Source of the DNA: Candidatus Nanopelagicales bacterium
Lineage (GTDB): Bacteria; Actinomycetota; Actinomycetes; S36-B12; UBA5976
Length of the DNA: 9,774 nucleotides
Assembly: GCA_023257525.1 (NCBI GenBank)
Contig: JALRCB010000032.1
Span: 1-9,774 of the forward strand
Direction of reading: 5' to 3'
Part shown: positions 1 through 6,071 of the stretch, in pieces
Position numbering within the stretch: the first letter of the stretch is position 1
Layout of the letters: every line of letters starts with the position of its first letter
Notes under the pieces: model-generated
Databases searched by the model: none
Told to the model about the DNA's origin: nothing
Seen by the model: the letters and a program-made list of their open reading frames with translations, nothing else
Made by a program: the position numbers and the translations under genes

Positions 1-632
1 TTGGCATACCGAAGCCCGTCAACTATGTCTGTTAGACGACCTTGGCCAGCTGATGGAATACCTTCCGGGAGATCTACTTGTTTGACTTTGTCTGCTTTAT
101 AAAGAATGTGGGCCGAATGAATGCAACTATTTGGATCGCAAGTATCGACTTCTGTGGTTGTTGGTACGTAGCCTCCTGCTGCAGACATAGCTTGAATGTC
201 TTGCCAATGCGTCATGCGAGCGCCACCTTCACCAATAACACGAATCTGCGTTGCTTCCTGCAAACCAATTACGTCTGAGTTGGATTCATTGATGGTTCTG
301 CCGATTGCCTCTCGGCGTTTCTTCCAGGATGGGACTGCGGTGTTATTTGGTTTAGCGATGTTAAAGGTCGCAAACGTCAGAGTTGGTACCGGCAAGATCG
401 TTGGAGAAATCGATGGCTCGGTCACACTCAAAGTTGGTGCTGCGCTAATAGTCGGAGCCGCGTTATCACTCTGCGGAATCCAGTTGGAAGCAGCCGGAAC
501 CACAATCAGTGAGGCGATCACTAAAAAGATTGGAATAGCGAATAGCTTGCTCTGTCTAAAATCTTTAAATGCCGAGTGATCTGGGGGCTTAGGTGCGCGC
601 CGTCTACCGCGGATTTCCTCGTTTTTCCCCAT
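1..632 (-). CDS. Membrane-anchored endonuclease/exonuclease/phosphatase (EEP) family protein, N-terminal part (truncated by window edge)
   Basis: The minus strand reads open from an ATG at 632-630 to the left edge, giving 210 residues with no stop. A TAG lies in frame four codons upstream, so this is the first possible ATG; the ribosome site is weak. Visible parts: a basic, Pro-containing cytoplasmic tail (1-29), one hydrophobic segment (about 30-48), a Pro/Ser/Thr-rich linker (53-84), then the start of an EEP fold. The strand TFATFNIAK (Asn91) and the motif DVIGLQEAT (Glu126) match the first two metal-binding signatures of DNase I/exonuclease III/sphingomyelinase-like enzymes. By topology the catalytic domain should lie outside the cell. 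Cys165 and Cys170, five residues apart, could form a disulfide. The catalytic Asp/His motifs lie beyond the window, so nuclease, phosphatase and phosphodiesterase activity cannot be told apart. It is divergent from fhaA and shares its 149-bp upstream region. Confidence 0.8.
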   Translation of the reverse strand, partial: MGKNEEIRGRRRAPKPPDHSAFKDFRQSKLFAIPIFLVIASLIVVPAASNWIPQSDNAAPTISAAPTLSVTEPSISPTILPVPTLTFATFNIAKPNNTAVPSWKKRREAIGRTINESNSDVIGLQEATQIRVIGEGGARMTHWQDIQAMSAAGGYVPTTTEVDTCDPNSCIHSAHILYKADKVKQVDLPEGIPSAGQGRLTDIVDGLRYA

Positions 633-686
633 TGACCAAGCCTAAGCCAGTAAACCCATAGCGAACATGTCCAAAAAGTTAACAAA

Positions 687-701
687 TTGCTTAAATAGCA
701 A
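687..701. repeat. 15-bp palindrome (operator-like) in the divergent region
   Basis: TTGCT and AGCAA are perfect 5-bp inverted arms around a 5-nt A/T centre (TAAAT). The site reaches the -35 position expected for the TAGAAT -10 candidate at 720-725, so a bound regulator could compete with RNA polymerase. There is no T-run, so it is not a terminator. Five-base arms can arise by chance in A/T-rich DNA. Confidence 0.3.
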
Positions 702-711
702 GGGTTTCCGC

Positions 712-738
712 CTGGCAAGTAGAATTGAAGCCTGCCAG
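712..738. repeat. Interrupted inverted repeat CTGGCA-N15-TGCCAG around the candidate -10
   Basis: CTGGCA (712-717) and TGCCAG (733-738) are perfect reverse complements. Their centres are 21 bp apart, about two helical turns, and the dyad is centred on base 725, the last base of the TAGAAT -10 candidate. A dimeric regulator binding both arms would cover the promoter. With only six bases per arm, chance occurrence is possible and no regulator is identified. Confidence 0.3.
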
Positions 739-770
739 TAATTGTGAATTTTCGCAGTTTGCGCCTAACC

Positions 771-776
771 AAGGAG
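771..776 (+). promoter_or_regulatory. Ribosome binding site fixing the fhaA start
   Basis: AAGGAG lies five bases before the ATG at 782. It selects that ATG over an in-frame upstream start at 725, which would add 19 residues unlike the FhaA family N-terminus. Confidence 0.8.
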
Positions 777-781
777 TCCAA

Positions 782-1504
782 ATGGGTTTGCTCGACAACC
801 TGGAACAGCGCCTAGACCGAATCGTAAATGGCTCATTTTCCAAGGCCTTTAAGTCCGAGGTTCAGCCAGTTGAACTTGGTGCAGCTTTGCAACAGGAAAT
901 CGATAACCGAGCAGACACCATAACCGGGCAGACCGTTGTACCTAACATCTTCATCATTGAACTTGGCTCAGTGGATCACGAACGCCTAGAAACCTACTTT
1001 GAAACACTGAGTATTGAGCTGGGAGCTTTGGCAGATGCCTATTCAAGTGAACAGCGGTACACCACAGTTGATTCGGCTCACATATCTTTTGACCTAGATT
1101 CGGAATTAGAAACAGGTGTGTTTCGAATTCGCAGCACTGCCGCAAAGCGACCAGCCGATGTAATCGCAGCTTCCTTGGTTGCGCAGGATGTCACACCACA
1201 AGTTCCCCTAACTTCTTTCACGCCAGAAGCAACTCCATATCTAACTTCTATAACTGGTGAGGAATTTAAGATCACTAAATCAGTTACAAACATCGGACGT
1301 GGCGTAGAAGCAGATATTCAAATCGATGACACAAGTGTTAGTCGCTTGCACTGCGCGATCGTATTGGGTTCAGAAGTTTTAGTTCGCGACCTTGGCTCAA
1401 CAAATGGAACTGTGGTCGATGGTGCGCGTGCCACTGAGTCAATACTTCGTGACGGTTCAATTATCAAAGTTGGAAACATTACTCTGACATACAAGAGTAA
1501 GTGA
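782..1504 (+). CDS. fhaA: FhaA: DUF3662 plus FHA-domain phosphothreonine-binding protein
   Basis: The protein has 240 residues and starts MGLLDNLEQRLDRIVNGSF, the hallmark opening of the DUF3662 domain of actinobacterial FhaA. That domain spans roughly residues 1-120. A short linker follows, then a C-terminal FHA domain (about 150-240) with the phospho-Thr recognition residues Gly172-Arg173, Ser187-x-x-His190 and Asn208-Gly209. In mycobacteria FhaA binds PknB-phosphorylated partners, including the pseudokinase domain of MviN/MurJ, and restrains peptidoglycan synthesis; a similar cytoplasmic adaptor role is inferred here. M. tuberculosis FhaA has about 527 residues because of a long disordered linker, which is nearly absent here. 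It is the first gene of the operon and ends 7 nt before fhaB. Confidence 0.93.
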   Translation: MGLLDNLEQRLDRIVNGSFSKAFKSEVQPVELGAALQQEIDNRADTITGQTVVPNIFIIELGSVDHERLETYFETLSIELGALADAYSSEQRYTTVDSAHISFDLDSELETGVFRIRSTAAKRPADVIAASLVAQDVTPQVPLTSFTPEATPYLTSITGEEFKITKSVTNIGRGVEADIQIDDTSVSRLHCAIVLGSEVLVRDLGSTNGTVVDGARATESILRDGSIIKVGNITLTYKSK

Positions 1505-1511
1505 GCTGACA

Positions 1512-1982
1512 ATGTCTGAACTACTGCTCAGCATTTTGCGAATTGGTTTTCTAGTCGCACTTTGGTGGTTTGTGCTTACCGTAGTTTCAGTCTTGCGAAG
1601 AGACCTACAAGCACCTCGTGATGCAAAGCCACTAACTCCAGCACGTTCTGGCAAGCGACCAAGTCCTAGGCCAACACTTCGTGCCCGCAAGACTTCAACT
1701 CAACTGGTAATCGTTGAAGGTGCACTTACTGGAACTGCAATTCCATTAGGTTCATCACCAATCATTATTGGTCGAGCACCTGATGCCACAATCGTTTTAG
1801 ATGATGACTTCGTAAGTACGCATCACGCACGCTTAACTCCAAATGGCAACCATTGGATGGTTGAGGATCTTGGTTCAACCAACGGAACTTGGATTGATCG
1901 CACTCGCGTAACAACGCCAACTGTTTTTCGGCCGGGGACGCAACTTCGGATTGGCCGAACCAGCATGGAATTGAGCTCATGA
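1512..1982 (+). CDS. fhaB: FhaB (FipA-type) membrane-anchored FHA-domain protein
   Basis: The 156-residue length is close to the 155 of mycobacterial FhaB/FipA. A single transmembrane segment lies at about residues 5-27, followed by a basic Pro/Arg-rich linker (29-60) and one FHA domain (about 64-156). The phosphopeptide-binding residues are present: Gly87-Arg88, Ser102-x-His104 with His105, and Asn124-Gly125. In mycobacteria this protein links PknA/PknB signalling to division and elongation proteins; the same role is inferred. Its FHA core resembles that of FhaA in protein (DLGSTNGT in both) and DNA, consistent with an old tandem duplication. The TGA stop overlaps the ATG of pstP (ATGA, 4 nt), indicating translational coupling. 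Confidence 0.93.
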   Translation: MSELLLSILRIGFLVALWWFVLTVVSVLRRDLQAPRDAKPLTPARSGKRPSPRPTLRARKTSTQLVIVEGALTGTAIPLGSSPIIIGRAPDATIVLDDDFVSTHHARLTPNGNHWMVEDLGSTNGTWIDRTRVTTPTVFRPGTQLRIGRTSMELSS

Positions 1983-3178
1983 CCGGTTTAAGTCTTCGTT
2001 TTGCAGCGCGTTCTGAAATTGGACGAGTTCGTCGCAATAACGAGGACGCTGGATATGCTGCAACAGATTTACTTGTGGTTGCTGATGGCATGGGTGGTCA
2101 TGAAGCTGGTGAGCTTGCCAGCGCGGCCACCGTTGCAGCAGTTGTCGCTGCTGCTGCATCAACTGTCGGCACAGATGAGGTGCTTAGCCAACTTGCCGAA
2201 GCTGTGATTACTTCTGGTGAATACATCGCTGATGTCGTCGCCGGTAATCGTGATCTCGCTGGCATGGGAACAACCATGACAGTGGTTGCGTTGCGAGAAG
2301 ACCGCATAGCTATGGCGCACGTAGGTGATTCGCGGGCTTATGTGTATCGCGATTCAGAATTGCAGCAAATGACAAAAGATCACACATTTGTGCAAACTCT
2401 GGTCGACTCTGGTGAAATCACACTAGAGGAAGCGGCTGTACATCCCCGGCGCAATCTAATGATGCGAGCCATTGATGGGATCCATGCAGTTGAAGTTGAC
2501 TTGTCTGTTCGGGAAACTCGGGTAGGTGATCGCTATTTGCTTTGTAGCGATGGGCTTTGTGGAGTTATCAATTCAACTCAGATTGCCGAATGCTTATCTC
2601 ATGAGGATTTGACCCAAGCGGTAATTATGCTGATTGACTCTGCAATGGCAGCCGGCGCACCTGACAACATTACTGTTGTAGTTGCTGACGTCGTTAACGA
2701 CAGTATTGAAGTTGATCCAGTGCTAATTGGTTCTGCCGCTGACTCGGTTAATCAGTCTCGATTGCCAGCCGTTGATTTTCCAGATGAGGGCGAAACGTCG
2801 GCCCAAACAAGTGTCGTCGAAACCTTTGAGTCTGGGAAAACTTGGCTAGTGCCAGTGCTTTCAACAATCGGAGTGATTGCACTTGGAATTGCAGCGACAC
2901 TTTGGTGGTTAGCTAATCAATGGTTTGTTGGGGTTTACGAGAAAGAAGATGTGGTTGCAATCTTCCAAGGCGTCCCTGCTGGCGGAATGTATCGCCTTGT
3001 GGAAATTACCGAAATAGAAGCTGGGAAGTTACCTGAATACGAACGTGACCAGGTGTATCAGACTTTCGAATCTGGAGATTTTCAAGATGCAGAAGCGGCA
3101 GTTGAGCGTCTCAAGTTAAGTGCTGATTTGTGTGTTCTGACTCCTACAACACCGGGATGTCCGGAGCTTGCGCAGTGA
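1979..3178 (+). CDS. pstP: PstP: PP2C/PPM-family Ser/Thr protein phosphatase, membrane bound
   Basis: This metal-dependent phosphatase removes phosphate from PknB and its substrates. The PPM domain covers about residues 5-238 and shows all main motifs: RRNNEDAGY (Asp23), VADGMGGHEAGE (Asp36, Gly37), GMGTTMT (95-101), AHVGDSRAY (113-121), LLCSDGL (Asp191) and PDNITVVV (Asp229, Asn230). These include the acidic residues that bind the Mn/Mg pair. A juxtamembrane linker (240-287) leads to one transmembrane helix (about 288-311), then about 88 extracytoplasmic residues with two cysteines near the end (Cys385, Cys394). At 399 residues it is shorter than the roughly 514-residue M. tuberculosis PstP, mainly outside the membrane. 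It overlaps fhaB and rodA by 4 nt each, so kinase, phosphatase and effectors are made together. Confidence 0.96.
   Translation: MTGLSLRFAARSEIGRVRRNNEDAGYAATDLLVVADGMGGHEAGELASAATVAAVVAAAASTVGTDEVLSQLAEAVITSGEYIADVVAGNRDLAGMGTTMTVVALREDRIAMAHVGDSRAYVYRDSELQQMTKDHTFVQTLVDSGEITLEEAAVHPRRNLMMRAIDGIHAVEVDLSVRETRVGDRYLLCSDGLCGVINSTQIAECLSHEDLTQAVIMLIDSAMAAGAPDNITVVVADVVNDSIEVDPVLIGSAADSVNQSRLPAVDFPDEGETSAQTSVVETFESGKTWLVPVLSTIGVIALGIAATLWWLANQWFVGVYEKEDVVAIFQGVPAGGMYRLVEITEIEAGKLPEYERDQVYQTFESGDFQDAEAAVERLKLSADLCVLTPTTPGCPELAQ
3163..3166 (+). promoter_or_regulatory. Ribosome binding site fixing the rodA GTG start
   Basis: GGAG lies inside the end of pstP, eight bases before the GTG at 3175. It supports that start over the in-frame ATG at 3157 and GTG at 3130. 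Confidence 0.6.
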
Positions 3179-4563
3179 GCGAAACGCTTAATCGCTATCG
3201 AGTTTCAACCAGACGCTCAGCTGAGTTGGCGTTATTGGTGGGTGCATGGCTGATCGGAGTTTTTGCCTGGATCCTCGTTGATTCCGCAACAGGTGAAACT
3301 TCATTTGGTGGTTGGACTTCGCTGCTCAGCGCAGGCATTCTGCTTTTGATTACTCACGGAGTTGTGCGTTGGCAAGCACCCTATGCTGACCCGCTTTTAC
3401 TGCCGAGTGTTGCTGCACTAAACATGCTCGGCCTGGCCATGATTCACAGATTAGACATTGCTGCAGCGCAACGCGCAATTAGTAACGGAAGTCCGATGCC
3501 GACTCCAGATGTCTACCTGCAGCTGACATGGATGTTAGTTGGCTTAGTTGCATTCATGTTGGTTCTATTCTTTGTTAGCGATCATCGTAGATTGCAGCGC
3601 TTTACATTCACCGCTGGGTTTGCTGGGATTGCGCTACTTTTTTTTCCGCTACTCCCCATTATTGGTAGTGAAGTAAATGGTGCTCGTCTTTGGATTAACT
3701 TTCTTGGATTCACATTCCAACCTGGCGAGTTAACAAAAGTTGCACTAACGATTTTCTTCGCTGGGTTCTTAGTTACTCGCAGACACTCACTCGCGTTAGT
3801 TCACAAGAAGATTCTTGGTGTTGGTGTCCCTCGCGGGAAAGATGTTGGTCCACTTTTATTAGTTTGGTTTGCTGCGTTGCTAGTTCTGATTTTGGAACGA
3901 GACTTAGGAACCTCACTACTTTTGTTTGGTCTCTTTATCGTCATGCTTTATGTGGCAACAGGTCGACGTTCTTGGGTACTAATCGGCAGCGCACTATTGA
4001 CGGTTGGTGGCGCACTTGCTTATCAAGCTTTTGGCCACGTCCGGGTTCGCTTCAATGTTTGGTTAGATCCATTCGCCGACGCAAATGGCTCAGGTTTTCA
4101 AATTGTGCAATCCCTTTATGGCTTTGCTAATGGTGGGATCTTTGGAACTGGCTGGGGTCAGGGCTATCCGCAATTAGTACCGTTTGCAAAGACTGACTTC
4201 ATTACCTCTGCTCTTGGTGAAGAACTTGGTTTGATGGGCTTGATTGCCATCTTGTTATTGTTTGCAATCGTTGTTGAACGCGGCGCTCGAGCTGCAGTTG
4301 CAACTCGCGATCCGTTTGGCAATCTATTGGCAATCGGACTTACAACGGTTATTGGATTGCAGACATTCATTGTGATTGGTGGCGTAACTCGACTTGTGCC
4401 GCTGACAGGATTAACAACTCCATTTTTGTCTTATGGTGGTTCATCTTTGGTTGCAAACTACATAATCATTGCGCTATTGATTCGAATTTCTAACGCTGCC
4501 CGAGCGCCTGAAGTAACCGATGCTGAGTTGGTTCTACGTCAGGATGGTGACGGCAGTGATTAG
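3175..4563 (+). CDS. rodA: RodA/FtsW-family (SEDS) peptidoglycan glycosyltransferase
   Basis: SEDS proteins polymerise lipid II into glycan strands with a partner class B penicillin-binding protein, here most likely the adjacent PbpA. The 462 residues match the usual size (469 in M. tuberculosis RodA), with about ten or more hydrophobic helices. Family motifs include FQPGELTK (PGELTK at 183-188), LERDLGTS (241-247), the extracellular-loop motif WLDPFADANGSGFQ (from Trp296), a TDFITSALGEELG-type loop, and PFLSYGGSS near the C-terminus. The catalytic Asp of the family is in the large loop; Asp298 or Asp302 would be the counterpart, but I cannot assign it without an alignment. The GTG start is chosen from its ribosome site and a GTGA overlap with the pstP stop. 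Position between pstP and pbpA favours RodA over FtsW. Confidence 0.95.
   Translation: MSETLNRYRVSTRRSAELALLVGAWLIGVFAWILVDSATGETSFGGWTSLLSAGILLLITHGVVRWQAPYADPLLLPSVAALNMLGLAMIHRLDIAAAQRAISNGSPMPTPDVYLQLTWMLVGLVAFMLVLFFVSDHRRLQRFTFTAGFAGIALLFFPLLPIIGSEVNGARLWINFLGFTFQPGELTKVALTIFFAGFLVTRRHSLALVHKKILGVGVPRGKDVGPLLLVWFAALLVLILERDLGTSLLLFGLFIVMLYVATGRRSWVLIGSALLTVGGALAYQAFGHVRVRFNVWLDPFADANGSGFQIVQSLYGFANGGIFGTGWGQGYPQLVPFAKTDFITSALGEELGLMGLIAILLLFAIVVERGARAAVATRDPFGNLLAIGLTTVIGLQTFIVIGGVTRLVPLTGLTTPFLSYGGSSLVANYIIIALLIRISNAARAPEVTDAELVLRQDGDGSD
4546..4550 (+). promoter_or_regulatory. Ribosome binding site supporting the pbpA GTG start
   Basis: GGTGA lies five bases before the GTG at 4556, inside the end of rodA. 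In-frame alternatives are ATG 4544 and ATG 4520. The protein from 4556 (VIRQINRVTAV) lines up best with the short N-terminus of mycobacterial PbpA, but ATG 4544 cannot be excluded. Confidence 0.4.
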
Positions 4564-6004
4564 ACAAATCAACCGAGTTACTGCAGTCATAGTTGTTTTA
4601 TTGCTTGCCTTGATTATCAACCTCTCTTACATTCAAGTTTTCAAAGCCGGTGACTTAAGAAGCCAAGCAGGGAATCAACGCGTCACATTGACTGAGTATT
4701 CGCGTGAGCGAGGACCAATCTTGTTGGGTTCCGAGGCAATCGCAGAATCAACTCCCACACTGGATGCCTTGAAGTACCTTCGCGAATATGGCGACGGTTC
4801 GAATTATGCCTCGATCACAGGTTTCTATTCTGTGGTCTACGGCGCAACTGGTATTGAATCTGAAGCCAACAACGTGCTTGCAGGTAATGACAGTCGTTTC
4901 TTTGTTGATCGCCTGCAACAACTGTTTGCAAATCGTGAACCTAAGGGCGGGGCAATTCGACTAACTATTGATCCCGATGCCCAAGCCGCAGCTATGAAGT
5001 CTCTCAATGGCAGAACTGGTGCTGTTGTAGCAATTGATCCAAGTACGGGAGCAATTCTAGCTTTAGCAAGCTCACCGTCGTTTGATCCAAACTTGCTCTC
5101 AAGCCATGATGCTGGGGACATTCAAGCCACATATGAAGAGTTGAATGCTGATCCCGCACAACCTTTACTTAATCGACCACTTGCGATGACGCTTCCGCCT
5201 GGTTCGACTTTCAAGTTAGTAACTGCAGCAGCGGCTCTTGAGTCTGGCAATTATGTTGCTGAGTCGCAATTGCCTGGCCCAACTCAAATCAACTTGCCAG
5301 GAACAGATGTGCAACTTGGAAACTGGAATGACAAATCATGCGGACCAGATGACATCACTACTTTGCAAGCTGCGCTTGAAATTTCTTGCAACACAGCTTT
5401 TGCTTGGCTTGGCATGGAATTAGGAGCAGATGCCATTAGTGAACAGGCCCAAAAATTTGGGTTTGAATCTGAGTTTGAAGTACCAATGACTGCGGCAATC
5501 AGTCGCTTCCCTGCTGACCCAAACAAACCTCAAACTGCAATGAGTGCGATAGGTCAGTTTGATGTACGCGCTACTGCCCTGCAAATGGCAATGGTTGCAG
5601 CTGGAATTGCCAATGATGGCGTTGTTATGAATCCATATTTAATTAGTCAGGTTCTCGGCCCAGATTTAACGGTTTTGCAAAGCACTACTCCATCAGCATT
5701 TGGCCGAGCCATTTCCGTTGAGAACTCTAAAATTCTGCGGGACATGATGGTTGGCGTTGTCACAAAGGGCACCGCCTCAAAAGCCGCTATCTCGGGTACA
5801 AGCGTTGGCGGCAAAACCGGTACCGCTGAAAATGCCCCCGGTGAACCAGCGCACGCCTGGTTTGTTGGGTTAGCCCCGAGTGATCAATCAAAAGTCGCGG
5901 TGGCAGTGGTCTTACAAAATGGCGGCGGGGCAACCGAGGTAAGCGGCAACTCGTTGGCCGCGCCAATCGCAGCCGCCGTGATGCGGGCAGTTCTAAAGCA
6001 ATAG
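4556..6004 (+). CDS. pbpA: PbpA: class B penicillin-binding protein (D,D-transpeptidase)
   Basis: This enzyme cross-links peptidoglycan stem peptides outside the membrane and is the expected partner of the preceding SEDS protein. It has about 482 residues from GTG 4556 (M. tuberculosis PbpA has 491). An N-terminal membrane anchor (about 8-28) is followed by a dimerisation/linker region (QRVTLTEYSRERGPI, GFYSVVYGATGIE) and a transpeptidase domain. The three active-site motifs are intact: Ser217-Thr-Phe-Lys220 in PPGSTFK, Ser277-Cys-Asn279, and Lys420-Thr-Gly422 in GGKTGTAEN. Residues VVAIDPSTGAILALASSPSFDPN are typical of the family. It overlaps rodA by 8 nt, which implies coupled translation and near-equal synthesis of the pair. 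The start is the only uncertain part (ATG 4544 would add four residues). Confidence 0.94.
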   Translation: MIRQINRVTAVIVVLLLALIINLSYIQVFKAGDLRSQAGNQRVTLTEYSRERGPILLGSEAIAESTPTLDALKYLREYGDGSNYASITGFYSVVYGATGIESEANNVLAGNDSRFFVDRLQQLFANREPKGGAIRLTIDPDAQAAAMKSLNGRTGAVVAIDPSTGAILALASSPSFDPNLLSSHDAGDIQATYEELNADPAQPLLNRPLAMTLPPGSTFKLVTAAAALESGNYVAESQLPGPTQINLPGTDVQLGNWNDKSCGPDDITTLQAALEISCNTAFAWLGMELGADAISEQAQKFGFESEFEVPMTAAISRFPADPNKPQTAMSAIGQFDVRATALQMAMVAAGIANDGVVMNPYLISQVLGPDLTVLQSTTPSAFGRAISVENSKILRDMMVGVVTKGTASKAAISGTSVGGKTGTAENAPGEPAHAWFVGLAPSDQSKVAVAVVLQNGGGATEVSGNSLAAPIAAAVMRAVLKQ

Positions 6005-6020
6005 GCAAGAATAGAAGAGT

Positions 6021-6050
6021 TAGTACCGGGTTATTCATGGCCCGGGACTA
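6021..6050 (+). other. Strong hairpin in the pbpA-pknB gap (processing, attenuation or partial termination element)
   Basis: TAGTACCGGG (6021-6030) and CCCGGGACTA (6041-6050) pair at 9 of 10 positions, with one A-G mismatch, around a 10-nt loop. The inner five pairs are all G-C. The stem starts 16 bases after the pbpA stop and ends 9 bases before the pknB ribosome site. No T-run follows on either strand, so it is not a standard intrinsic terminator. A role in RNA processing, transcript stability or attenuation is inference. Confidence 0.6.
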
Positions 6051-6059
6051 GACAGGCAT

Positions 6060-6065
6060 AGGAGA
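6060..6065 (+). promoter_or_regulatory. Ribosome binding site for pknB (GTG start)
   Basis: AGGAGA lies six bases before the GTG at 6072. The N-terminus it predicts, MSTFTQLGDRYDVG, places the catalytic lysine at residue 40, as in mycobacterial PknB. Confidence 0.75.
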
Positions 6066-6071
6066 ACTAGA

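Larger units (their letters stand above)
633..781. promoter_or_regulatory. Divergent control region between the EEP gene and the fhaA-pknB operon
   Basis: This 149-bp gap is the only sizeable non-coding stretch upstream of the long plus-strand operon, so it most likely holds the operon promoter and the promoter of the divergent EEP gene. On the plus strand TAGAAT at 720-725 matches the -10 consensus at 5 of 6 positions and would give a leader of about 50 nt to fhaA. No convincing -35 lies 16-18 bp upstream, which is common in Actinobacteria. I see no clear promoter for the minus-strand gene. Two small dyads lie here and are listed separately. Promoter placement is inference. Confidence 0.45.

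Noticed and set aside
196..579. Plus-strand open frame of 127 codons opposite the EEP gene
   Set aside because: It is antisense to a frame with recognisable EEP motifs, a membrane anchor and a linker; its own product has no family features.
521..781. Minus-strand open frame of 86 codons overlapping the divergent region
   Set aside because: It is out of frame with the EEP coding sequence, would cover the fhaA ribosome site, and its composition matches no protein family.
3638..3645. Run of eight T in rodA as a possible frameshift or assembly error
   Set aside because: The reading frame continues intact through it with normal SEDS sequence on both sides, so there is no sign of an error.
6037..6051. 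Four-codon ORF (ATG GCC CGG GAC TAG) starting in the hairpin loop before pknB
   Set aside because: There is no ribosome binding site before it and the peptide is too short to claim as a leader peptide.
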